Positions 32,864 to 40,293 of a stretch of 53,790 nucleotides of DNA are shown in pieces. The notes under the pieces are model-generated. The model made no database searches. It was not told where the DNA came from and saw only the letters and a program-made list of their open reading frames with translations. Positions within the stretch are counted from its first letter, which is position 1, and each line of letters starts with the position of its first letter. This DNA comes from an uncultured Prevotellaceae bacterium (GTDB lineage Bacteria; Bacteroidota; Bacteroidia; Bacteroidales; Bacteroidaceae), in assembly GCA_902775475.1 (NCBI GenBank), contig CACYME010000038.1, forward strand, positions 1-53,790, in the 5' to 3' direction. Made by a program: the position numbers and the translations under genes.

Positions 32864-33928
32864 ATGAGAAAGATGAAAAAGATTTTTTCCTGCCTCTCAG
32901 CACTGCTCGGCCTGACATCGGCCTGCGGGCAACAGAACTTTGAGAACGTCGGCACGGCCGACTTTGCCGACCTGGCTACCGACGCCAGCGCCGTGGTGCT
33001 CGACGTGCGCACTGCCGAGGAATTCGGCGAGGGCCACCTGGAACGGGCCATCAACATCGACGTGAACCAGTCAGACTTCCTGCAGAAGGCCCAGGCCGCC
33101 CTGCCTACGGACAAGACCATCGCCGTCTACTGCCGCAGCGGCCGACGCTCGGCCAAGGCTGCCGGCATCCTGGCCGACAACGGCTTCAAGCCCGTGAACC
33201 TCGAAGGCGGCATCACCGCATGGAAAAAGGCCGGACTGCCCGTCACCACAGTTGACTACGAGGCGGACGTGTTCAAGACAAAAAGCGGAAAGACGCTGAA
33301 GTTCTATGCCCTGATGCATGCCAGCATCCGCATGGTCTACGACGGCAAGGAGATAGAGATTGACCCGGTGAACAAGCTGGGCAACCGCACCACCGACTAC
33401 AGCGCCATGCCGAAGGCCGACTACATCTTCGTCACCCACGAGCACGGCGACCACTTCGACAAGGATGCCCTGCAGCTGCTCCAGGGCGAGAAGACCGTGC
33501 TGGTGACCAACCAGCGGTGCGCCGGCATGCTGGGCTACGGCCAGACGATGGCCAACGGCGACAAGCGGCAGCTGGCCAGCGACATCGCGGTGGAGGCCGT
33601 TCCCGCCTACAACACCACCGAGGGCCACCTGCAGTTCCACCCGAAGGGGCGCGACAACGGTTACGTGCTCACCATCGACGGGCTGCGCATCTACATCGCC
33701 GGCGACACGGAGGACATCCCCGAGATGAGCGCCCTCGGCGACATCGACATCGCCTTCCTGCCCTGCAACCAGCCCTACACCATGACCACCACGCAGCTGG
33801 TCAGCGCCGCCCGCATGGTGAAGCCGAAGGTGCTCTTCCCCTATCACTATGGGCAGACCGACGTCAGCGCCCTACCCGCCCAGCTACAGGCCGACGGCAT
33901 CGACGCACGCATCCGCCACTACGAGTAA
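32864..33928 (+). CDS. Lipoprotein with N-terminal rhodanese and C-terminal metallo-beta-lactamase-fold domains
   Basis: This 354-residue protein has a lipobox (LTSAC-GQQ). Residues about 30-120 form a rhodanese domain (VVLDVRTAEEFGEGHLERAI) with the active-site loop CRSGRR (Cys near 89). Residues about 140-354 form an MBL-fold hydrolase of the UlaG-like kind, with THEHGDHFD near 188 and AGDTED near 280. Rhodaneses move sulfane sulfur; MBL partners can be persulfide dioxygenases, where the usual order is MBL first. Here the order is reversed and the MBL domain lacks an ETHE1-like signature that I can see. A periplasmic sulfur role is inference. Confidence 0.88.
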   Translation: MRKMKKIFSCLSALLGLTSACGQQNFENVGTADFADLATDASAVVLDVRTAEEFGEGHLERAINIDVNQSDFLQKAQAALPTDKTIAVYCRSGRRSAKAAGILADNGFKPVNLEGGITAWKKAGLPVTTVDYEADVFKTKSGKTLKFYALMHASIRMVYDGKEIEIDPVNKLGNRTTDYSAMPKADYIFVTHEHGDHFDKDALQLLQGEKTVLVTNQRCAGMLGYGQTMANGDKRQLASDIAVEAVPAYNTTEGHLQFHPKGRDNGYVLTIDGLRIYIAGDTEDIPEMSALGDIDIAFLPCNQPYTMTTTQLVSAARMVKPKVLFPYHYGQTDVSALPAQLQADGIDARIRHYE

Positions 33929-33932
33929 TCTG

Positions 33933-36900
33933 TCAGGACGGCAGCAGCACCACGCCGAGCTGCTTCTTGCCGTCCATCATCACCTTCAGCGGCGTGGCGA
34001 AGCGCACGTGGCGAACGTGCTCGGTCTCCTCGACGGCAGGCATGCTGTCGAGGAGTTCTTTTTGGAACACGCCGTCGCCGGTGTAGCTGTTGATGGTGAA
34101 ATAGCCCACGCCGAAAGAGGTGAGGTTCTGGAAGAAGTGGGTGCCCTGCGAGGGGTCTACGTGGTAGTTCTTCAAGCCCGTCTCCACGATGACGCGAGCC
34201 GCCGAGATGTGGGGCCACTTCACGGGGATGCCCAGCCAGTAGTCGCTCGAGCCCCAGCGGCCAGGACCGATGAGGATGTAGTTCTTCTTCTCGTCGAGAA
34301 AGCGGCGGTTCACCTGCTCTATCTCTATGGCTATCTGCGGGTTGTTGGCAGCGGTGAAGCTATCGTCGGTCTTCACGTAGACCACGTCGACGACATCTTC
34401 CGAGATGCCGTGGCCCAGCGAGTTGTTCGACCGCAAGAGACATGCCGAGCCGGGAATCTTCTGAAGGTCCTCCTCCAGCACCTGCTTCGAGTCGACGATG
34501 GGGCGTATCTGCAAGAGGTAGAAATGGCCGCTGCCGTCGCTCTGCAGGTTGCAGGCCAGCTCTATCTCCACGGGGCGGCGCATCTCGTCGGCACCCAGCT
34601 TCTGGCTCATCTGCAGCAGCTCTGGCAGGGGGAACACGCCGTGCTGCAGCACGCCACAAAAGGATATGACCTTGCGCCCACCCTCGTAGATGCCGTCGCG
34701 GATGATGCCGTCAACGGGGTCGTAGGTCGAGGCGATGTACTGTAGCGCTCCGTCCTTGTCGGCCTGCTTCACGCGGACATTCTTGATGTTGAAGCCATCG
34801 TCAACCGACCATGAGTACCCCCCTACGGCCCCCGAGGGAGAGCCCCCCCCTACGGCCCCCGAAGGGGCTTCATTACCTCCACCTCGGGGCTTGCCAGCTA
34901 TAGTAGCCCCCTCGGGGGCCGAAGGGGGGGCTTGGGGGGCTTGGGGGGCTTGGGGGGCTTCCAGAGCATAGAAGCGGGTCTGCGTCTGCGTGAGCGCTGT
35001 CTCTAATTCGCTCATCTGCAGCACCTGGTTGGGATGATAGGGGCTGACGCGCAGCGTCTGTCCACCGTCAACGATATACTTTCCGAGTCCCAGAGCCAGC
35101 GAGGCGATGCCCTCCTCGGCGGTCTCGTCGCCGATGGGGTAGTAGTTCAGCGAGCGCAGCACGCCACTGAACGTAGGATAATAGAGGTCGCCGTGGTGCT
35201 GGCCCACCACCTCCTGTAGGATGACGGCCATCTTCTCCTGGTCGATGACATTCTGCGTGGCGGTCATGTAGGCCTTCGAGTCGCGGTAGTACACCGAGGC
35301 ATAGACGGCCTTGATGGCGCAGGCCAGCTGGCGCAGCATCTCGTACTTGTCGTCGAGCCAGGGAATCATGTAGGTGGCATAGATGCCGGCGAAGGGCTGG
35401 TAGTGGCTGTCCTCGAGCAGACTCGACGAGCGGATGGCGATGGGGCTCTTGATGGCCTCGAAGAAGGTGAAGAAGTCGGCGATGAGGTCGTCGGGCAGCT
35501 GGGCCCGGAGGAAGTGCTGCAGAATCTCCTCGTCGGGGGCGTCGCTCAGGGCAATGCCCCAGAGGTTGTTGTCGTCCATGAAGCGGTCGAAGAAGTCGGT
35601 GCAGAGCACGACGGTCTTCGGAATCTGCACCGTAGCGTTGGGAAACTGGTTCAGCTCCGGGTGGCGCTTCAGGATGGTGTCGAGGAAGGCCAGGCCACGG
35701 CCCTTGCCGCCCAGCGAGCCTTCGCCGATGCGGGCAAAATGGGCATAGCGGTCGAACTTCAGGCGGTCGAAGACAGCCACGATGCCGATGTTCTTCATCC
35801 TGCGGTACTGCACGATGGCGTCGAAGATAATCTGGCGGTGGGCATCGACGTCCTGCAGCTTGTGCCAGGTGACGTGCTTCAGGAACTGCGAGACGGGGAA
35901 GATGGCACGCGCCGTGAGCCAGCGGCTCATGTGGTTGCGGCGTATATGGCGCATCAGCGAGTCGTGGGGAATCTTGAAGATGTTGTCCTGCAGCTCCTTC
36001 AGGCTCGAAATGCGCATCACCTCCTCCTTCGTCACCGGGTCGCGGAAGATGAAGTCGCCGAAGCCCATGTGCTCCTCGAGCAGCTGGCGCAGGTCTACGT
36101 TCATCTTCTTCGAGTTCTTGTCGACGAAGTGGAAGCCCTCCTGATGGGCCTTCTCGCGGTTGATGGTCTCCGAGCTGGTGAGGATGAGCGGCACGTACTC
36201 GTCGCGGTGGCGAATCTCGCGCAGCAGCTTCAGGCCAGCCTCGGGGTCGCCCTCCTCCACGTGGCTCAGGCGGCCGACGGGCGTCTCCATGGGGAAGCGG
36301 GTGTCGCTGATGATGCCCAGGGTGTTGTCGTGGTACTTCTCGTAGAGCTGCATGGCCTCCTCGTAGTTCGTGGCCAGCACCACCTTCGGACGGCCACGCT
36401 TGCGCTGGGCAGCGGCATGGGGGTTCAGGGCCTCGGTGGAGAAGTTCTTCGACTGCTGCAGGATGTAGTTATAGAGGTTGGGCAGCATCGAGGAGTAGAA
36501 GCGGATGTTGTCCTCGACGAGCATGATCATCTGCACGCCGGCCTCCTCCATGTCGTGGTCGATGTTCATGCGGTCCTCGATGAGCTTGATGATGGAGAGG
36601 ATGAGGTTGGTGTTGCCCAGCCAGCAGAACACATAGTCGAAGATAGACATGTCCTCGTCCTGCATGCGGCGGGTGATGCCGTGGCTGAAGGGTGTCAGCA
36701 CCACGCAGGGCACGTCGGGGTTCGTGGCCTTCACCTCGCGGGCCACCTGGAAGGCGTCGTTGTCGGCGTTGCCGGGCATGCAGATTACCAGGTCGATAGC
36801 CGTTGTCTCGAGCACGTGCTGCGCCTCCTCCGTCGTCGACACCTGGGTGAACGAGGGCGGATAGCGCATGCCCAGCTCGGTGTACTCGTCGAAGATTTTC

Positions 36901-37055
36901 TCGTCCACGCGCCCGTCGTCTTCCAGCATGAAGGCATCGTAGGGGTTAGCCACAATGAGAACGTTGAAGATGCGCTTCGTCATCAGGTGCGAGAACGAAA
37001 CGTCTTTCAGGTAGAAGGAGTTGAACTCCTGGGGAATTTTGTTGCTTTCGTCCAT
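33933..37055 (-). CDS. Receiver-domain protein with PEP/pyruvate-binding (PPDK_N-type) domain
   Basis: The ATG at 37055 follows a good promoter; 1040 residues. Residues about 30-150 look like a receiver domain with its phospho-acceptor position changed (DLVICMPGN). A second receiver-like domain (about 185-340) keeps an Asp (GIISDTRFPM) and Lys (FVDKNS). A PPDK_N/ATP-grasp domain follows (EGSLGGKGRGLAFLDTI, IAIRSSSLLEDSHYQPFAGI) with a C-terminal part (LIGPGRWGSSDYWLGIPV). The swivelling phosphohistidine and PEP-utiliser C-terminal domains of PEP synthase are not seen, so calling it PEP synthase would be misleading. It contains an in-frame repeat block (34815-34965). It ends 4 bp from the convergent rhodanese-MBL gene. 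Confidence 0.85.
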   Translation of the reverse strand: MDESNKIPQEFNSFYLKDVSFSHLMTKRIFNVLIVANPYDAFMLEDDGRVDEKIFDEYTELGMRYPPSFTQVSTTEEAQHVLETTAIDLVICMPGNADNDAFQVAREVKATNPDVPCVVLTPFSHGITRRMQDEDMSIFDYVFCWLGNTNLILSIIKLIEDRMNIDHDMEEAGVQMIMLVEDNIRFYSSMLPNLYNYILQQSKNFSTEALNPHAAAQRKRGRPKVVLATNYEEAMQLYEKYHDNTLGIISDTRFPMETPVGRLSHVEEGDPEAGLKLLREIRHRDEYVPLILTSSETINREKAHQEGFHFVDKNSKKMNVDLRQLLEEHMGFGDFIFRDPVTKEEVMRISSLKELQDNIFKIPHDSLMRHIRRNHMSRWLTARAIFPVSQFLKHVTWHKLQDVDAHRQIIFDAIVQYRRMKNIGIVAVFDRLKFDRYAHFARIGEGSLGGKGRGLAFLDTILKRHPELNQFPNATVQIPKTVVLCTDFFDRFMDDNNLWGIALSDAPDEEILQHFLRAQLPDDLIADFFTFFEAIKSPIAIRSSSLLEDSHYQPFAGIYATYMIPWLDDKYEMLRQLACAIKAVYASVYYRDSKAYMTATQNVIDQEKMAVILQEVVGQHHGDLYYPTFSGVLRSLNYYPIGDETAEEGIASLALGLGKYIVDGGQTLRVSPYHPNQVLQMSELETALTQTQTRFYALEAPQAPQAPQAPPSAPEGATIAGKPRGGGNEAPSGAVGGGSPSGAVGGYSWSVDDGFNIKNVRVKQADKDGALQYIASTYDPVDGIIRDGIYEGGRKVISFCGVLQHGVFPLPELLQMSQKLGADEMRRPVEIELACNLQSDGSGHFYLLQIRPIVDSKQVLEEDLQKIPGSACLLRSNNSLGHGISEDVVDVVYVKTDDSFTAANNPQIAIEIEQVNRRFLDEKKNYILIGPGRWGSSDYWLGIPVKWPHISAARVIVETGLKNYHVDPSQGTHFFQNLTSFGVGYFTINSYTGDGVFQKELLDSMPAVEETEHVRHVRFATPLKVMMDGKKQLGVVLLPS
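34815..34965. repeat. In-frame GC-rich repeat block in the receiver/PPDK_N gene
   Basis: On the plus strand CCCCTACGGCCCCCGAGGGA and CCCCTACGGCCCCCGAAGGG are direct copies, and GCCCCCTCGGGGGCCGAAGG is their inverted partner. A GGCTTGGGG 9-mer is repeated four times near 34928-34960. It encodes APQAPQAPQAPPSAPEGAT and GNEAPSGAVGGGSPSGAVGG, which read as a low-complexity loop between FYALE and YSWSVDDGF. Confidence 0.9.
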
Positions 37056-37075
37056 TGGGTGTTGCAAATTTCGGC

Positions 37076-37107
37076 CAAAGGTACGAAGAAGCGGGAAAAA
37101 TACCAAA
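37076..37107 (-). promoter_or_regulatory. Promoter of the receiver/PPDK_N gene
   Basis: On the minus strand TTTG (37104-37107) and TACCTTTG (37076-37083), 20 bases apart, form a good -33/-7 pair 20 bases before the ATG at 37055. Confidence 0.8.
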
Positions 37108-37181
37108 TAATTTGCCCCTTTTCTTTTGCGCAGCCCACCGATTTCCCACAAAAAGTGCCAAAACATACTTCATTCCCATTT

Positions 37182-37247
37182 GGTATATCGGCAGTATACC
37201 ATCGGTATATCGGCAATATACCATCGGTATATCGGCAGTATACCGAT
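37182..37247. repeat. Three tandem 22-bp palindromic repeats
   Basis: Units start at 37182, 37204 and 37226. Each reads GGTATA-TCGGCAG/A-TATACC plus ATC or GAT, so every unit is itself an inverted repeat. They lie between the divergent promoters of the receiver/PPDK_N gene and the pectate-lyase-like gene. They could be binding sites for a dimeric regulator. Confidence 0.9.
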
Positions 37248-37286
37248 GGAGAACTGGGCACTCGGAAGAAAAACAAACGCGTTTGT

Positions 37287-37472
37287 TTTGTTCTTCACTC
37301 GTTTTTTCGTAACTTTGGCTGCGCCGAAGTTACTTAGTCTCGGAAAAGCTCAAATAAATTTGGCTTTTCGCTCGACTTTTCGTAACTTTGCCGAAAAATC
37401 GGCGAAGTTACTTCGTCTCGGCAAAAAAAGAAACGAGTTTCTTTGTTTTGCTCTCAACTTTTCGTAACTTTG
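37287..37472 (+). promoter_or_regulatory. Three tandem promoters, each -7 box in a hairpin
   Basis: TAACTTTG occurs at 37310, 37383 and 37465. A TTTG lies 19, 20 and 19 bases upstream (37287, 37359, 37442), matching the -33/-7 layout three times. The first two -7 boxes are followed by an inverted partner (GAAGTTAC at 37326 and 37404), giving stems such as GTAACTTTGCCG / CGGCGAAGTTAC. CTTCGTCTCGG or CTTAGTCTCGG follows. The units are about 73 and 82 bp apart. The last is 33 bases before the ATG at 37505. With the 22-bp repeats this accounts for the 449-bp gap. Confidence 0.8.
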
Positions 37473-37504
37473 CAGCCAAACAAACTATAGCACAAACTAC
37501 TCAG

Positions 37505-40165
37505 ATGAAAAGACTACTCGTGGCAATGGCCCTGGCAGGCTGCATGATGCAGGCGCAGGCACAACACATCGACATCAACAACAGTTCGAACCGCACCGAG
37601 GACGGCTACACCGGCTGGTCGTTCGCCAACACGACGATGGCGCAGACCACCGTCGACGGCGTCACCCTGAAGCTGGGCATCGACGGCAGCACCACGGGAC
37701 GCACGCTGAAGTGCGAATGGTGGAAGGACGGCGTGAACAAATACTCGCGTCTGGTGTGCGACGGCGTAGGCGTCTACGGCTACGATGCCTCGGGCAACAC
37801 GCCGCAGCTGCAGAGCGGCGCCGTGGGCATGACGCTCACGGTGAGCGGACTGCCTGCCGGCGAGCACACGCTGCTGGCCTACCATAACAACCCCTCGGGC
37901 TATTCGGGTCCCGTGCTCGACGTCTACGTGGACGGACAGCTGCAGCTGCAGGGCATCGAGCAGACCAACCGCGCGCAGCAGCCCTCGCAGAGCGGCCTGT
38001 CCTACATCCGCTTCACCGCCCAGGAGGGGCAGCCCGTCAACATCCTCTATCGCACCGTGCCCGACCCGTCGGTCGACTATACGCAGGGCTACCAGACCAC
38101 CTCGCTGTTCATCAACGCACTGGTGTTCGACCGCCCGAACCCGAAGACCACCGCTGCCGAGCCCTACCCGGAACATTTAGACGAGCATGCCGACTGCGAC
38201 GGCGGTACGGTGACGCTCAGCTGGAAGGCGGCCACCAGCGCCGTCAGACACCACGTGCTGGTGGGCACTGCCCCCGGCAGCCTGGAGGAGCTGACCGTGA
38301 CGACGGGCACGAGCTATGAGCTGCAGGGCGTGAAGTCGCAGAACGTCTACTACTGGCGCGTGGACGAGGAGGACGCCTCCGGCACCGTCTACCAGGGCGA
38401 CACGTGGTGGTTCCGTCCGCGCCGACTGGCCTTCCCCGATGCTGAGGGCTACGGGCGTTTCGCCATCGGTGGCCGCGGAGGCACGGTCTACCACGTCACC
38501 TCGCTCGACGACGACCCCGACGACCCGCAGCCGGGCACCTTCCGCTATGGCATCACGAACGTAAAGGGGCCGCGCACCATCGTGTTCGACGTGGCGGGCG
38601 TCCTCACGCTGAAGGCCCGTCTGACGTGCGCCGACAAATACGTCACCATCGCCGGACAGACGGCTCCCGGCCGTGGCGTCATGCTGACGGGTGCTCCCTT
38701 CGGCATGCAGAGCGACGGCATCACCCGCTTCCTGCGCATGCGCCTCGGCTACCATCACGGCGATACCGACAAGGGCCTCGACGGACTGGGCATGGCCGGC
38801 AACGACCACGCCATCATGGACCACTGCTCCATCTCGTGGACCATCGACGAGGGCTTCTCCTCGCGCAACGCCAAGAACATCACCTTGCAGCGCACGCTCA
38901 TCAGCGAGGCGCTGAACATTGCCGACCACCCGAACTATGAGAGCGGCAAGGCCCACGGCTTCGCAGCCACCATCGGCGGCGGCGAGATGGGCGGCCTCGG
39001 CTCGTCGTTCCACCACAACCTGCTGGCCCACAACGAGGGGCGCAACTGGAGCATGAGCGGCGGACTAGACGGTGCAGGCTACTACGACGGCCATCACGAC
39101 ATGTTCAACAACGTGGTCTACAACTGGGGCGGACGTGCCACCGACGGCGGCACCCACGAGGGACAGTTCGTGAACAACTACTACAAGAAAGGCCCCTCCA
39201 CCACGCAGAACGCCCTGCTGAACGCGCAGATTGAGGGAACGGGCATGGGCTCGCAGGCCTACTACGTGAAGGGCAACATCCGCGAGGAGCTCGACGGCAC
39301 CCGCACGCCCGACAAGCTGAACGACACCTATAAATATACCCTCTCCGGCGGGCAGAAGCTCGACTGGACGGTCTTCCAGGACGAGCCGTTCTTCCCCAGC
39401 TACGCCACCGTGCAGACGGCTGAGGCGGCCTTCCAGAATGTGCTCAGCGACGTGGGCTGTAACCAGCCGGAGCTGGACAACCACGACGTGCGCATGGTCA
39501 GCGAGACGCTCACGGGCACCACGTCGACCAAGGGCTGCAAGAGTGGGAAGAAGGGTCTCATAGACCGCGAGACCGATGCCGAGGGCTTCAGCGGCCTGAA
39601 CATCGTCGACGCCCAGCGACCCGACGGCTGGGACACCGACCAGGACGGCATCCCCGACTGGTTCGAGCGGCTGAAGGAAACCGACCCCGCCACGCCGAGC
39701 AACAACAACTACGACATGGAGGACTCGTCGGGATATACCGACCTGGAGGTCTATCTGGAGTGGCTTGCCCATCCTCATTTCGTCATCAGGCCCAGCCAGG
39801 AGCCGATGGCCATCGACCTGCGCCCCTACTTCGCTGGCTTCCCCGACAGCTTTGTGGTCATCGACATTCCCCTGCGCCCCACCAATGGCTTCGTCTGGTC
39901 TTTCGAGGGCACGACGCTGAAGGTGAACAGCACTTTTGAAACGATACAGACGATTGAGGTCATCGTGCGCGACACGAAGACGGGCAACACCATGAAGCGC
40001 CTGTTCAACTTCGCCTGCACTGAGAACGAGATGGCGGGCGTCGACGCTCCCGTCAGCAGCACCGGCCAGCGTTCCGAAAGGACTTACGACCTGCTGGGCC
40101 GCAGCCACGAGAAGGCACAGCCGGGACTAAACATTCAGCGCGGCAGGAAATTCCTGTCGCGCTGA
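37505..40165 (+). CDS. Secreted pectate-lyase-like (PL1-type parallel beta-helix) protein
   Basis: The ATG at 37505 starts a signal peptide (MKRLLVAMALAGCMMQAQAQ); 886 residues. An N-terminal beta domain (about 22-225) is followed by a fibronectin-III-like segment (about 230-300). The pectate-lyase-like region (about 305-650) carries EGYGRFAIGGRGGTVYHVTS, TIVFDVAGVL, VTIAGQTAPGRGVM and DHCSISWTIDEGFSS. These are typical of Bacteroidota family PL1 proteins, which cleave polygalacturonate by beta-elimination. A calcium-binding-like DTDQDGIPDWFE follows. The tail TYDLLGRSHEKAQPGLNIQR is sorting-motif-like. Substrate is inferred from the family; expression is probably driven by the tandem promoters. 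Confidence 0.85.
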   Translation: MKRLLVAMALAGCMMQAQAQHIDINNSSNRTEDGYTGWSFANTTMAQTTVDGVTLKLGIDGSTTGRTLKCEWWKDGVNKYSRLVCDGVGVYGYDASGNTPQLQSGAVGMTLTVSGLPAGEHTLLAYHNNPSGYSGPVLDVYVDGQLQLQGIEQTNRAQQPSQSGLSYIRFTAQEGQPVNILYRTVPDPSVDYTQGYQTTSLFINALVFDRPNPKTTAAEPYPEHLDEHADCDGGTVTLSWKAATSAVRHHVLVGTAPGSLEELTVTTGTSYELQGVKSQNVYYWRVDEEDASGTVYQGDTWWFRPRRLAFPDAEGYGRFAIGGRGGTVYHVTSLDDDPDDPQPGTFRYGITNVKGPRTIVFDVAGVLTLKARLTCADKYVTIAGQTAPGRGVMLTGAPFGMQSDGITRFLRMRLGYHHGDTDKGLDGLGMAGNDHAIMDHCSISWTIDEGFSSRNAKNITLQRTLISEALNIADHPNYESGKAHGFAATIGGGEMGGLGSSFHHNLLAHNEGRNWSMSGGLDGAGYYDGHHDMFNNVVYNWGGRATDGGTHEGQFVNNYYKKGPSTTQNALLNAQIEGTGMGSQAYYVKGNIREELDGTRTPDKLNDTYKYTLSGGQKLDWTVFQDEPFFPSYATVQTAEAAFQNVLSDVGCNQPELDNHDVRMVSETLTGTTSTKGCKSGKKGLIDRETDAEGFSGLNIVDAQRPDGWDTDQDGIPDWFERLKETDPATPSNNNYDMEDSSGYTDLEVYLEWLAHPHFVIRPSQEPMAIDLRPYFAGFPDSFVVIDIPLRPTNGFVWSFEGTTLKVNSTFETIQTIEVIVRDTKTGNTMKRLFNFACTENEMAGVDAPVSSTGQRSERTYDLLGRSHEKAQPGLNIQRGRKFLSR

Positions 40166-40167
40166 AT
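40133..40167 (+). terminator. Hairpin spanning the stop codon of the pectate-lyase-like gene
   Basis: ATTCAGCGCG (40133) pairs with CGCGCTGAAT (40158), continued by CAGGAA / TTCCTG, with one G-T pair between and almost no loop. It includes the last 11 codons and the stop at 40163-40165. Only a short pyrimidine-rich stretch (CCTTCTTACTT) follows, so it may be a terminator or an mRNA 3'-end stabiliser. Confidence 0.7.
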
Positions 40168-40293
40168 CCTTCTTACTTAGGAAAAGTTTGGCGCAAAGCG
40201 TTTTTAAAAGCAGAGAAGAACGGGTTCTTATATATCGTTTTTTCTCAATTGTTTTGTGGCATTTACATTTCGTTCACTTTCGATAACAATCCA

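Noticed and set aside
37056-37166. N-terminal extension of the receiver/PPDK_N protein
   Set aside because: The -33/-7 promoter lies inside the extension, so the ATG at 37055 is the likely start.
37182-37247. Possible CRISPR array
   Set aside because: The three 22-bp units are directly adjacent without spacers and no cas genes are present.
35403-37337. 644-codon open frame antisense to the receiver/PPDK_N gene
   Set aside because: Its Val/Leu/His/Glu/Asp-rich translation is typical of a shadow frame opposite a GC-rich gene; the other strand has clear domains and a promoter.
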